Below are positions 10,836 through 24,200 of a stretch of DNA of 60,000 nt, in pieces. The stretch is taken from contig NC_064037.1 of the NCBI RefSeq assembly GCF_932526225.1, positions 10,524,203-10,584,202 on the forward strand, given 5' to 3'. Origin of the DNA: Nematostella vectensis (Eukaryota > Cnidaria > Anthozoa > Actiniaria > Edwardsiidae). The first letter of the stretch is position 1. Every line of letters starts with the position of its first letter. The notes under the pieces are model-generated. The model was not told the origin of the DNA. It ran no database searches and saw only the letters and a program-made list of their open reading frames with translations. A program made the translations under genes and the position numbers.

Positions 10836-10925
10836 GCCGTCAATTGACTGGTACGTTACTATTTATTTATCTTCAGGTCGGGGGCCAGGCTGTCAATTGA
10901 CTGGTGCGTTACTATTTATTTATCT
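10823..10925 (+). repeat. Two-copy tandem repeat, about 54 bp
   Basis: GTCAATTGACTGGT(A/G)CGTT followed by ACTATTTATTTATCTT occurs twice in succession. Confidence 0.7.
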
Positions 10926-13544
10926 TTATTTTTGTCACATTTGAGAACTGACCAGTGGATCGACGTCTGGAGACTCCAGTAAAAAAACGTCTATTCTCAA
11001 TAAGATGGCTAGTGGAGCGAGGATAAAATGAGTCTAAGCTTATCATGTGCTCCTCTTCAATTCACGTCGAATACTATGACTTTCTGGTCGTCAGCGTAAC
11101 GTGAAAGAACTTGTAGAAAGGTGACATCCGATAGTAAGCGATAACAATATCAATATCTTCCATTCATTGGCGTTCCCTGTGGGCATACGAAATCATGTTA
11201 ACCGCGTGGTCGTAGTGGTTTTCCTTGCTAACTTTTGTATTTATTAGTACTAACACGAGACTGGTTCACTTAAAGGTTGCGTTTTCGCGGTTAGGACTCC
11301 CCGAGCTCCCCGAAACTCCTGGCTACGAAACTGTCGATGCCATTTGTGCGACAATCGTTCATCCCCCCGTCAAACGGCAGCACCCTCACGTGAAGATACG
11401 CTGAAGCAAACGATCGAAGACCAGCCTGCAAGACCAAGCACAACTGTATATAATACAGGTATGTCTTTTTGAACGGTTATATACTCTTCCCGGGAATCCA
11501 GAGCATTGAGTGCCTCTGACAAATAAATAATGTAAAGCTGAAGGAAATAATAGAACACGTATGACATTTTCTATGGATATACTGTATTAATAATGTTGAC
11601 GTAAAGGGTAAATATGAGCATGCTGAAATGACTGCTGAAATAACACAAGTGTAAAACGAATTTATTTTGTATTCATGTCTCTCCGAAAGCCTTGGCACTT
11701 CGGTATCTATTTTCATTTTTAAAACAGGAGAGAAGATCGGAGTTCGATTTCCATTTTTACAAGTCAGACTAATAAGTAAATTAAGGTGGTTTTATGTTTA
11801 TTTTATAGCTTACAAATAATTAACACAACAGACAATGTTCAAATTCTAAAGTTGTGTCATTTAAACATGTAAAAATAGGTTTGAATGTAGAAAATAACAC
11901 TATTTATTTTTGTAGCATTTATAGACGGAATTTCTTTATTTATTTCGTTACGAATAAACAGCAGTAAACAGCATTTTCGTTTTTTGCAAATAAATAGAAA
12001 TAGAAATAGTAATAGATATAATAATAGATATTAATGATTATAATAACAATAGCTTCGAAACTACTGCAATAAAAATCTATTTAATTTTTTTATTGCATCG
12101 CGAAGAGATAATCAAGAAACTAGGTCACCGACGTCGTGATACGCAATATCAATCGGCTGAATCTTTCTAATAGAAGTATGCTTTTATTTTGTGGCCTGCT
12201 ACAATATTCCAATCCTTCTTAAAAAATTGAGAGATCCTCGAGATAAGAGGCGAAGCGCACTCCAGAGCACGTTAATAGATTTTCGGGCGATTTTTTTTGG
12301 AAATGAAATGGCCGTTCTAGGTCAGAGGCACTAAGAGGATCGGTTGTTGTTGAAATCTAAACAAGCTTTCCATTTAGAAATGAGAGTAGTGCGGCATTTT
12401 TTTTACCTTTTTTTTCGATGGATGATTGATTCTATATAGCCAAATTCAAGTCATGATTGCATTTAAGAAAGATGTTATTCCATTCGTTTTGGCGTATCAG
12501 TGACAGGTACTTCACAATTATGAAGATGTTGCACACTTTTGGCATAAGTGATAGTTGCTTTAGAATCATTGGTGTATAATCCATAACCGGGTACCAACAA
12601 GAGTAAACACGCGGAAATGAGTGCACTTGCTGTTGAGTGCTTGAGAGGAGCAGTACGCTGGGCCGGCTACGCTAATGGTGCGCATTAGCGAGAAAAGCGT
12701 CCTGTAAAACATTAGTACGAGGCATCCACGAGTGTTGATGGGCATCAGTGCCAATCACATGGGAGGGCCGCCTATCGACACTATATTTAGGGTTAGTGTT
12801 AATAGGGTGAGCGTTTTAAAGGGTTAGTGTTACTAGGGTTTCTGAATTGCGTTCCACAAAAAAATGTAAATAAACATCATGTGCTTTTGTTTTAGATTTC
12901 GCCGTATTGACGAAAAATTATCCCCCGTACATGCATGTCAAACACGAGCAGATATAATTTGCGACGGGGTTCATTGGAACCCTACATTTTAGAATACGGT
13001 CTGACCAGAGTGGAAGAGACTAGATTTGACTAGAATAACAAGTCATGCTAAAAAAACATTTTTAATGAACAATCTATTCTGTTTAACAAATCATGTACGT
13101 TCTCGAGCAACTGAGAAGCAGGCAATTAATTCACATTCGGTTGTTGATACTAAATTCGTTTTATTTAATCACCTGTTTCTAAGAGAACACAGCGCATTAA
13201 ACACACATATCAAATAGTCGTTAGGCCTCCGAGACCCAGCGCTTGGTTGTAGAATTCGAACAAGGATATGCTCCACTCACTAGTCTAATTAACGAGCTTT
13301 AAGAAGTTGAGGTTTTGCAGTTTTGCTCGTCGTCCAAAAGCCTGCATGCCATAAACTTCTCATTTAGGTACAAACAAGTATCTGCTATTCGGTTTTACGA
13401 AAGGTAAATGTATATTATAACATCGAATCAGCGAATAACCGGCTCCTTTAGAGCACCTGTCTCTTTCTGTGTTTGAACAACCATATTTTTACTCAAACAC
13501 GAGGTAAGTTATCTTTTTTTCTATAGTCCAATCAATCTACGGTT
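10926..13544. other. Intergenic, no supported gene
   Basis: AT-rich with scattered short frames lacking domains. 12785-12840 has degenerate telomere-like words (ttagggttagtg, aagggttagtg, tagggtt). Confidence 0.4.
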
Positions 13545-13728
13545 TAAGATCGGACTAATTGCAACACAAGGTCTTTCAACGTTTTTGTATTAATTTAGTC
13601 TTCCTTTATAACATACTAAAAGTCTAAAAAAATCGGAGCAGGCAAACACCCCGAAAAACCGCATCGAATTTCCCCATACAAGGCTTGTATGAAAAACCAA
13701 AGGAATCCCAAATCATGAAAATCATTAT
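13545..13728 (+). repeat. Dispersed repeat, copy A (inverted relative to 20478-20660)
   Basis: The block with TTGCAACACAAGGT, ATAACATACTAAAAGTCT, CAAACACCCCGAAAAACC and ATACAAGGCTTGTATG is found again, inverted, at 20478-20660 with roughly 80% identity by eye. Confidence 0.75.
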
Positions 13729-14074
13729 CAGTTTGTTTAATTTAATGGCGTTGATCTTAAGTTTATTGTTATCTTTCCGCAATCCTGCTTTCAGTTATAA
13801 TTATTAAGTGTGATTTTAAATGCAGGACCCCAGTGATATTAGACACAGTCTGAAGGGGCTTATCATGTCAAAACATTGGTAAAAATATATAAATTTTGTC
13901 ACCATCACAATCGTTGTAGACATTCAAACCACCTAGACAGACCATACACTGAAAAACATTGCACGGATCAAGCCGACAGCGCAGTTAATCTTGATACCGC
14001 TAAAGTGATCGGAGAAGAGATCTTGTTAGCAGTGCAGTGCCTATTGACAATGAGTTGACGTCGTACAGACATGA

Positions 14075-14450
14075 CGGGAAAACCTTGAAAACGCGCAATT
14101 CCATATATAGAGAAACACACAATTTCTTACAATGGCTATAGGTTCCTTGTATTATGGACTGATTTTCAAAACACAAATAATTTGAGGCCGAAGTGCACAT
14201 AACCAGATTTTGGCTTTTTAAGAAAATTTTTCCTTGATCATCATTGCCCTGTGTATCAGTTCAGGGACGAAAAGCTCACATTTCAATGACACTTTACAAA
14301 AAGTTGCACCAATTTAAAAAAGTCGCACTTGACATTTTGTTTGCTATAAGTTACTAAGTACTCAGAAAAATTATCCGCCTTATTCGATGTGAAATGGGCT
14401 TATTTGAAGCGTCACGACATGTTTTTCCGTCGTTTCCGTCGTACATGCTA
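14075..14450 (+). repeat. Dispersed repeat, copy 1 (same family as 49777-50140)
   Basis: Shares ordered blocks with 49777-50140, for example ACAATTTCTTACAATGGC, GGTTCCTTGTATT, CCAGATTTT(G/T)GCTTTTTAAG and TTTCAATGACACTTTACAAA. Same orientation in both places, non-coding. Confidence 0.8.
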
Positions 14451-15815
14451 CAGGTGTCATTTCAGTGCTAAACTCTAGCTCACCCCCAGAAGACCTTGAA
14501 CAACATTTCTCCTTTAAGCTCAGAAACTTTCGCTCTGAAACTTTCCTTCAGCATTTTTAGACTTAATGATGAGTGTGGCAGAATTTTCTTGAAATGTTGA
14601 GCAAGTACCCGAGGGAAAGAGGTTGTGGCACAATGGACACGGAAGCTGATGGCGAATCAAATACATGATTGCTTATGTGGAAAGCTGCGGTAAAATCGTA
14701 CACACGATTAGCATCACCGTTCCTGTTGGTGACGATAATTCCGCATGGAAGCCCATGACATCTACCTGAGCCGAAATCCAAATCTACACGAATAGGTGGG
14801 GAATTTCGGGCATAAATTAGCTGCTAGGGAAATGTTTTAATGTTATTTCTATTTCTCATTTTATTTTTTTTGCTTTTTATCCATGCGCTTTTTGGTTGTG
14901 ATACCACCTTCCATGAATACGGGTTGGAAAGGGGCCACCGTCCAAGAAGCTTGTCTTCACACCCTACATCCGCGCACAGGCAGCTGTTAACAGAGAGCTA
15001 AGAAAGTAACAAAATATTTCCCTGACTTCAGCAGCAGCCATGTTCCACAGTTCCAAGTTCCAGTATTCTATCAATTCAACCAATGGAAAGGCGATAGAAA
15101 GGCGGTCTGAAGTCTGAGCCTAGATGTTGGTCAACGACAGGGTGAACCCTTAACAGATCTTGAGAGAACTCCAGGACTGCAGCACGTTTAGTGCTCCTGC
15201 CGCATGAACAATCTAGAGTTTTCGTCCTACGGCCAATGCAAAGGGTCATCGTGTACTAATTCACTCTCAATCGGGTCTTAATTTTAAAGAAATTATAAAG
15301 ACTTCCGATATTAAAAAAATTATTTTCACAGAAAATGGTTATATCATATATAATCATTATATACATTATATACCATAATATAATAATATACTATAATATA
15401 ATATACTAGAAGTTCTCGTGAAGAAGTGAAGTGCTCGAGCTCATAGATTGGTTGGTCATTCAATTGCAAGGGTTAAATCAATATTCTTTTAGATTTGTGT
15501 GGGGCAGTTCGCACATTTTCCATAGGCCAGATTTATGCAAGACCCCATTTTCTTTGCAGCCACTGTCTTGGCTGATCACTAACCCTTTCATGGTTTCTCT
15601 GTTTGTTTTATAAGAGAAGTAGAACAAAAACAAATTGCTTCTAGTCTTATTTTATTAAACAAAAGAAATTATTTGATTGAAGGCATTGTATGTCTAGAAA
15701 AGGAAAGGTGAACTCTGATAACCATAACAAACAATCTGATTAGCTGTGGAGGGGATGTGCAGTCATAAATATTATGGAGAGTAAGTATATTTTAAAAAGA
15801 CTACTTTTTGGTAGT
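14451..15815. other. Intergenic, no supported gene
   Basis: No recognisable coding sequence. 15335-15415 is a run of TATAATATA-like words. Confidence 0.4.
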
Positions 15816-15817
15816 TT

Positions 15818-16032
<215 letters not shown>

Positions 16033-16390
16033 TTATTGCCTTAGATAAATCAACATGTCTAAGTTTACAAAATGTAGGAGAAACCGATTATAAGTAAATG
16101 CGCTACATCAATTATATGTCACTATATTTAAAGACAAGCCTATTGACAAAAGTATTTTTGAATCGCTCTGAGTTAACCCTTGGATAAATCACATTTCTTT
16201 TTCTGAGGTTGTATTTTTGGTCTTTTTTCTTAGGCAGGATTTTGCTCAGAGGATATTCAGGTTGATCTAAGCGAGTACGATAAATCTTCTTATCTGCCTC
16301 CTCTAGAAGTTTGCCTTGCCTGTGTTTGCCTTGTTTAAAATAATGTAGCAATACATTTTGTTTTATTTCTTGGGAAATGATTTGCATTCA
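16033..16390 (-). pseudogene. LINE 3' end, C-terminal reverse transcriptase-ORF fragment
   Basis: The minus-strand frame ends with KYNLRKRNVIYPRVNSERFK then NTFVNRLVFKYSDI and a stop at 16112. The Y-N-L-R-x-R followed by R-x3-RFKN(T/S)FVNR pattern is the usual extreme C-terminus of many animal non-LTR retrotransposon ORF2 proteins. Everything upstream is missing, as expected of a 5'-truncated insertion, and the 3' tail runs into the ATT-type microsatellite. Confidence 0.55.
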
Positions 16391-16679
16391 TAGTAGTTCT
16401 GGACTGGACATTGCTGTGGAAAAATAGACTCAAAATATAAAATACTGCAAACCCAGTATCGAATAAAAAAAGCAATTTTATGTCTGATATTAGAAGGGCC
16501 GAGAAGCGGGGCAGAGAAATGAGATTATTCGGATTGATTTTACATTTCCCTTTATACGAAAGTCTCATCAAATTACGCAGAGATCTACTGAATGCTTATT
16601 ATTTACCCGTCATCTTAGGAATTTGGTTGGTTTGTCTTCCCTTCATAAAGTAATTTCGCTCAATTGCATTTATAAACAA

Positions 16680-17570
16680 AACGCGCGCACGAATATCCAA
16701 TCAGAAAGCAGCAAATAGAAGCCAGCGAAGTGCAACCAAAATGTCCCACAAAAGTCCCACAAATTGTACAACATGTCGGATGAGGTCAGTGAGTCCTGCT
16801 CGGAGTTATTTTAAATACAGACGTTTATAGGGGTTTTCCTGCGACTTGGAAAATAAAACACAGTAACCTAACATGATGTAAATTTGTCTTGTTGTCCAAG
16901 CTTGGTGAAAATCTTGTGAGAATGAAGCATAGAAATAGATAACTACGAGTTTGATTGTTGAATGGGAACGGCACAAATCCAGCTTAAAATACGAAAAATT
17001 GGAAATGATAAGATAAAGCGGTGCTCTCTACGGTGGGTACTAAGTGTTTATGTGTTTTCAAACATATTATTGTCAACTTGCAGTGATTTAAGTGCGGAGA
17101 AAATCAGAAGGGAAAGCCGAATTCGCTGTTTACGACGACTTCTAACTACAAGTTTTATCGGCAAACGTCAAAATTTACAGCAAAAATACAAACGAAAGTC
17201 TCATTCCTATATGTAATTGAAGTAGCCTAGGTATAACATCAAACACAAGTTTAATGGTAGGAATTACAGTGCTCTTGTAAGTGGTTTGTTTGCTTTTTGT
17301 TTTTCGTTTCTTCGTAGTACATTTTACGTGTTTTTCTACAATTGAGTCCCAACTCTACACTAAAAGCGGCCGGGCAAAGAAAACAGGGCTAGCACTTTCT
17401 ACGCTGACCGGAAAATGCTTATTTGCTTGTCCAGATTCGCAGAAAAATATCTCAAACCAATCTTTTTCGGCGTCGATTGCCGACTTTTTGTGGGACAATT
17501 GTGGGACCACATGGCTGTTATTGCACCATGTCTTTCCTGATTGGCTATTCCTGCGCGCGTAATTGACATG
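16680..17570. repeat. Possible element with imperfect inverted ends
   Basis: Left block CGCGCGCACGAATATCCAAT with GTCCCACAAAAGTCCCACAA is matched in inverted order by the right block GTGGGACAATTGTGGGACCA with ATTGGCTATTCCTGCGCGCG. The interior frame 16962-17216 is unrecognised. The inverted match is partial, so the call is tentative. Confidence 0.35.
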
Positions 17571-17797
17571 TCGGATCTATGAATCGTAAACACAGGGCAA
17601 GTGCGAAAAATCATGGCCGCTTTTTTTTATCGCGGGCTGCCAAAGGTAGCCCAAATCTTGGTACAGACGCCGTCCAAATCGAAGGTGGAAAGGCAACGCA
17701 TTGACTACTAATTGCGCATCGGGGGAGGGGACGGGAGATTTCGCTTCCAAGATGGCGGCGGCTTGTTCCACAGGAAACCCAAATTGACACGATAACC

Positions 17798-20250
17798 GAA
17801 ATTAGTAGGCTCTTACTGAAAGTGCTAGAACTTTTTTGGCATTATTTGGCTTCGCGAGCACTTTTTTTTACATTTTTTCCCAAAAAGCACTGCTAGCATT
17901 TTTTCTTATTATCGACTGATTATTTATATAATTTCGCGTTAATCAGCACACTCTGACTTCACATATGTCGTCCAAAGCCGCAATTTGCATTCATTTTCGT
18001 CAAAGGAGCCGAGGAGGCTGGGGAATATGTTTGATAGCTCAGCGGTTGCCTTCTAGAACCCGGTCCTTCTCGTCAGTCCTCCTCGTGACTCGTTCCAAGA
18101 TGGCGTCATTCACTAGCAATACTGGAAGTCAGCCAAGCAAGGCAGAGATAGCTCGAGAGCGTACTCTGCCATCAATCAGTGAAAAAAAAAACTAGGGGGA
18201 ACTGTGATGTAAAGAACATAAGCATACATGATCGGATTCAGCAATATCCAGGAGAGGAACTAACAATCAAAGACGGGAAGTTGTTTTGTCTGGCATGCCG
18301 CGAAATAGTGTCTTCGAAGAAGAGTATTCTAACTACACACTTGGCTTCAAAGAAACATGGAAATGGTAAAGAGAAACTGAAGAAGTCTAAGTTGAAGGAT
18401 CAGACTATTATGGAGGCTTTTAGAGCGGCGGACATGACGCAGAAAGACAGCACTCTACCAATATCTGAACGGGCCTACCGACTCGAAGTGGTCGAAGAGT
18501 TTCTGAAGGCTGACATCCCACTTGGGAAAATCGATAAGCTACGCTCCCTCTTAGAAAAGAATGGCCAACGTCTCACAGCAAGTGCTCATCTTGGTCAGTA
18601 CATTTCAATTGTTCTCAAGCAGGAAGTCGAAAGGATAAAAAATGAACTGACTTTGCCTGGCCAGACTGCCATGACAAGAGATGTTTCGATGATCTTTGAC
18701 GGAAGTACACGACAAGGAGAAGCAATTGCTGTCATCCTGCGTTTCCTTGACGAGAATTGGTCGATTATTCAACGTCTCGTCAAAATTGATATATGTTCCA
18801 AGTCAGTGAATGCGGATGATCTTGCACAAGTTCTTAATCAGTGCCTATCAGTTGATTATGGTGTCAAGGCCAATTCGTTACTCGCAGCCATGAGAGATGG
18901 GGCAAGTGTGAACCAGGCAGCGTTGTATAGGATTGCATTTATCTTTCCTAAGCTGCTCAACGTTGTGTGTTTCTCACACACGCTTGACAATGTTGGGAAT
19001 CATCTTGTCATTCCAACTCTCCTAGAGTTCGGTAGCGTGTGGCTTCGCCTGTTCCGCCATAGTTACAAGGCAAAGCTGTTGTGGAAAGATCTGACTGGGC
19101 AAAGACCGAGATCATACAGTGAGACCAGATGGTGGTCAAAGTAGGAAGTCTACAAACAAATGTTACTGCAGTTTGGAGATATTGAGGGATTCTTGATAGA
19201 AGCAAAAGCCGCTAATATTGGTCCACAGTTACTCCCTCAAATCCAGGCAATACTTTCCGATCATATAAGTGAGTGATCAACCTGAAGCTCGAGCTCGCCA
19301 TCACCATCGATGTTGGGGAGCACTTTGTAAAAGCGACCTATTTATTGGAAGGTGATGGCCCTCTCGTGTTCTCGTGTTATGAGAAACTCCATGCTGTTGC
19401 CCAAGCCTGCCAAGCCCCTCACTTTCCAAACGTGCGTGCAGTCGCAGCAGCAATCGCTGAAGAAAATCCTGCCCAAAACGTAGCAGCGCTCGAACAGCAG
19501 GCAAAGGCATGTGTTCAACCAGCCATAGATTGGTTTCTGAGAAAGTTCAATGTCCAACTATACAACACAGTGTTAGCGTTCAAGGCTGCGAGGTATATGT
19601 GTCCGGTCAGCGTCCAGTGGCTGAAGCCAACTCAGCACTCAGTAGAGGCCTTGCGAATCTTCCCTTTTCTCAATGATGATTGCATTATCAACGGCCTAAA
19701 AGCTGAACTACCTGCTTACTTAGCTGCCAGTGCAGATGTGGTAATCAACACAGAAGAGCGAAAGGTAAAATGGTGGCACGACCACAAGAAACAGCTCTCT
19801 CACTGGGCTTTTGCAGTAAAGAAAGTGCTGTTGGTGCAGCCATCCTCAGCTGCAGCAGAAAGGGTATTCTCTGTTCTCAATTTCGCATTCAACGACCAAC
19901 AGGAGCATGCCTTAGTTGACTATCTGCAAGCAAGTGTGATGACCCAGTACAACAAGCGATGACTAACTTCTAAAATGGGTAATGATGACCCAATGACAAG
20001 CGTGTGTTGGACTTAAATGGAAAAAAAACATTGATCGTTAAATTTTGATGTTAAAACATGTGAGCGAAAATCTGAAAATGTAATGTTCTATATGATTAAA
20101 AAGTCTGAAAAAATGAGCATTTTTTTAATCCACAAGCATTTTTTAAAAAAAATAGCATTATTTTAGCACTTTTTTGGCAAAAAACAAGCACTGCTTTCAG
20201 CATTTAATGCTTTTTTTAACGAGCACTTCCGGTAGGAGCCTAGAAATTAG
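17798..20250 (+). mobile_element. hAT DNA transposon, near complete, with 8-bp target duplication
   Basis: The direct repeat GAAATTAG (17798-17805 and 20243-20250) flanks a 2,437-bp element. Its termini are inverted repeats: TAGGCTCTTACTGAAAGTGC at 17806 and, inverted from 20242, TAGGCTCCTACCGGAAGTGC. An 8-bp duplication plus a hAT transposase inside fixes the superfamily. Subterminal regions on both sides are rich in aGCACTttttt / AGTGCT words, which are likely transposase-binding repeats (inference). The terminus TAGGC differs from the commoner CAGGG. Confidence 0.93.
18100..19962 (+). pseudogene. hAT transposase, interrupted
   Basis: The protein begins MASFTSNTGSQPSKAEIARE at 18100, shifts frame at a run of ten A (18182-18191), and continues to 19141. 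It has a C2H2-like N-terminal DNA-binding module (LFCLACREIVSSKKSILTTH then LASKKH), a catalytic core (SMIFDGSTRQGEAIAVILRF, then VCFSHTLDNVG) and, after a TAG at 19142-19144 and a frameshift near 19272, the C-terminal hAT dimerisation region (LVQPSSAAAERVFSVLNFAF). So one stop and two frameshifts separate it from an intact gene of about 600 codons. With so few lesions the insertion looks fairly recent. It lies entirely inside the TIR-bounded element. Confidence 0.9.
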
Positions 20251-20477
20251 TGTAATCATCTTTCTGCGTCAAAAAGCCCTGTGTCCATATACTTTCTTGA
20301 TTTATACTGAATCAATGACATTATTATTGAGAGGCACTAAGCACTATTTGTATGAGAAAAACCATTCAAAAAACGTTAATCTTTTACCCTAATTTTGTAG
20401 AAATATATATCTCAAATAATCTATAGTGGTATAAATTTCTTTTTTCTAAAGTGTGTATTTTTTTCGTTATTTGCATG

Positions 20478-20660
20478 ATTTGAGAACCCTGTGGTTTTTC
20501 GTACAAGCCTTGTATGTGAAAATTCGATCCCGTTTTTCGGGGTGTTTGCGTGCTCCGATTTTTTTTAGACTTTTAGTATGTTATAGAGGGATACTTTCTG
20601 TGCAAGAAACCGTTAAAAAACCTTGTGTTGCAATTTGTCCGATGTTGACCCCTTTTTTTA
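20478..20660 (-). repeat. Dispersed repeat, copy B (inverted partner of 13545-13728)
   Basis: Inverse of copy A: CATACAAGGCTTGTACG, CGGGGTGTTTGCGTGCTCCG, AGACTTTTAGTATGTTATA and CCTTGTGTTGCAATTTGTCC in reversed order. Confidence 0.75.
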
Positions 20661-21232
20661 GCGATCTTGAAAAAAGTTTGCTGCATATAGAGCGCCCTGT
20701 TATTCCCTTGTGAAATGTCTCTGCACGTGCAAATGTCTCCCAAGTCCACAACATGAATAATTAGGGGGTTCCATTGAGCATTCAAGTTTTTGGGGTCAAG
20801 TTTGGCTCATGCAAGTTTTTTGGCTTAAGTTTTTTGGCTCTGGGCAAATTTAAATAAAACGCATCGGTTATTTTTGGAAATATTTTGGAATGTTCATACT
20901 GGTCTGTTCATATGTTAAATAGCTTTAAATCGGTAACCGATAAATAAAATAAAACAGTAGCCCATCAAATTCGGATGATTAAATATTATCATCCGAAAAC
21001 ATAAATAAAATCGGACGAGATTTGAGACTTTAGACGTCAATTTTACAACTAGTAAAATTTAAAAATGCTATAAAGAATTCAAACGAGCCTCCTTAAATTA
21101 CTTTATTTCTTTTTATATTTGTTATAATGATTTTATTATTGTTTAACTTAAGGTTTTTTAAAACGTGTGCAAAATTTAACGAGGTTATATTTTCTCTCTA
21201 CAGCGAAGTTGAGGTAACAAAACAATTCCGCC
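20661..21232. other. Upstream region of the channel gene
   Basis: AT-rich; holds the likely promoter and 5' untranslated region of the gene starting at 21233. No clear TATA box position can be fixed. Confidence 0.4.
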
Positions 21233-24200
21233 ATGAATACTATATGGTTGTTTTGCTCAATCCTTGTTCCTTTGTTCCACTTCATCGATTCGTCAAGTGT
21301 TTGTGGCGATGGTAAAAACTTGACTGTTGGAGTGTATCACCTCGCACCGTACGTTTTCAAAGACAAACTTCTTGATGGGAAACTTCTGCTTGATCCCGAG
21401 AATCACAATAAAGCTGGTCTGTTCTTTGATAAGATCTACAACCAGATGATCTATCCGTTTTACAAGGATTGCATGAAGGAGGGGATGAGAGTTAAGATCC
21501 TGACCGCTGAAACTGCAGAAGAGATGCTGGATCTTATGATAAACAATGACACTGACTTTGCATTTCCCATAACACAGGATATAAAAAGGTAATTTCTGTC
21601 ACTACCAACAAACCTCTAACCACCAACCAACTGTGATCATCATCACCAACAACACATGTATTCTACCACTATCAACACCACAAATAGCCACTGCCATCTT
21701 TATTTTAATCGCCACCAACACCAAAATCGCCTTCAACACCATCATCACCAGAATGCAAAATCGTCGTCGCATCGGTAATACCACCGGCCTCAGTCCAGCC
21801 TAAGATCAATTTTCAAAAATACTGCTAACTACTGCGCACTAGTAATTCCACTACAGCAAGTAATTATTCGTAATTATTCGTACAGAATGTTCGATGCCAC
21901 CAACGTGAGTGACGTTCTACCCAGCAAGCTTGTAGTGACTCTAGCATCGAAGCGTCTGTCTCTCGTCCTCAACACAAAATCCTGCCGACAGCAGTTACAG
22001 ATGGAGATGCTCGATGGGCTATTGCAACAATGGCCGATCGTGGCAGTGACCCTGATACTCGCTGCCATAGCAGGTGTCATCGTGTGGATTCTCGTAAGTT
22101 GAAAACCAGACTGAGCATGCGTGCACGTAGTACCCAGGATTGCCCGATTGGGGGGGGGGGGGGGGGGGATGCGCAGTCAAAGGTACCATATGGAAAAGGA
22201 ATAGTATTTGAAATGACCCACGTTTTGGCCGCCAAGGGTGGTGCGCACAGGGGGTGTACGCACCTGGCATGCTCCAATATTTTAAAGGCCGATTTAGACG
22301 CTGCGGTTTTTGCCTACAACCATCGCATGCGACATGACGTAGCTCTGATTTAGACTTTTCGCTCACGTCTCATAAATCGCTTACAACTTTTGCGCTTTTT
22401 ACTCGTGGAGGACTGGGGCCAACAACAAAAAACATGGCGGACCGTCGCACTGTTGTAACTGCAGCACTTGCTGCTGCAATTTTATGCCGTAAACAAATGG
22501 AAAAAGACGAAGAAGGGTCCGAGAGAAGGAATGGCTGACAGAATGGGTCATTTTGTTTAATCTTGGAGGAGCGACGATTGGCCAAAGATCCACGCGATTG
22601 CTGACGAAATCTTCGTATGGATTTCCGCCATATTTGCAAACCAATGCTTCCGTCATTTTACCAGATATGGGCATAAAGTCGTAGAGTTTTGACACATGTG
22701 TCAAAAATCCTACAACTTTTTCGTGTCGTAAGCTGAGTTGTAGAGCTGATTTAGACTTTGCGACTTGAGTTGTATGCTGAAGCATACGTGTCGCATGCGA
22801 TGGTTATAGGCAAAAATCGTAGCGTCTAAGTCGGTTAAGACATCGACTTTTTTTCCTCTGATGCCCCCTGTTTTTTTTTTTTTTTTTTCTTGCAGGAGAC
22901 TCGGCACAACTCTAACGAGTTCCCGCGCTCGTTCTTACGCGGTACCTACGAGGGATTCTGGTGGGCGTTCGTCTCAATGACAACTGTCGGGTAAGTGAAT
23001 ATTGAGACAAAATGGTAGCTGATGATGGCATCAAGAGGGTGGATCTGGCATCCATATCAGTCAATCTTGTTTTAAAAACTGATGTTTTACTAGCCCGCTC
23101 GGCCATTTCCTTATTAGGCATTACATACCATATTTTTATCACTCTAGATCTTGTAAGTCGAGAATTTCCACGTAAATTTGCAGGAATTCGTGTTTACCAC
23201 GATTTTGCTGACAGCCAGCTTGGATATGGAGTCTAGTCCCTAACGTTTTAGAATAACACAGGTCTCCCGCGCGCTCGCCACAGGCTCTTTTAGACCATTT
23301 AGGAAAAAAAAATTGATTGATATGCTTTTAAGGGGGGGGGGGGGGGGGGTTGACCCCAACTCCTCGTAACGACGGCGGCTAGTAATTTAGTAATTTAGTA
23401 ATTTAGACGGCGGCTAGTAATTTAAACTGTAAATATTTTTTTTCTCACTCAGCAATCGGTGCAAGTTGCGATCATCTTGTTTTCAGGATTTGAAATCTAG
23501 TCTAATTTTCAGTATATCCGCGACATTTTACTGTCAAACCTGCCGAAATCAGCCGATCAAAAACACTATTCACCCTCCCCCCCTTGCCTTGCTCGATAAC
23601 TATAAAAGCTTAATGCCGAACGTTTATATCGATCTGTACTACATTTGGCTGCCCAAACAGGGGGGGGGGGGGGGGGAGAGGGAGGGCAGACCTGCTCCTG
23701 TCATTGTAAATCGAAAGTGATACAAGTGTTGTTATTCATATAACAATCATGATGACGAAGTAATTATTAAAACGATATTAATGGCGGTGGAAGGGAAAGT
23801 GATGATGATGATAGAAATCTGACTATCCTTGTTTGTAGATATGGTGACCGGACACCTCGGACGGTTTTCGGACGTTTGTTTGGCGTCATCTGGATCATGA
23901 TTGGCATAATTGTGGTTGCGTTCTTCACGGCTACTTTTAGCAGCGTAATCACAATCTCCATCGTCTCCAACACTTGCCAGAAAGCAGAAGGGAAAAGGGT
24001 ACATGATTCATATAAGACAGGGGCGTAGCCAGGATCTTTCCTTTCTCAAGAACATTCCTTTCCAGCTGAAAGGTAACGACTAAGACTGAGTCACCCCCCT
24101 GGCTGCGCCCATGTAAGAGCTATTAAAACATACAGCTTAAGGAAAAAACAGGGATAGAGTTTGTTGACGGGTTTCTTATTTTGCAGCTTGCAGTTTTGAA

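Noticed and set aside
12785-12840. Interstitial telomere repeat
   Set aside because: Only scattered ttaggg-like words with irregular spacing; too short and degenerate to support.
22019-22366. Minus-strand 115-codon frame over exon 2 and the G19 run
   Set aside because: It is a shadow of exon 2 and of the TIR element in intron 2, with a poly-proline stretch from the G run.
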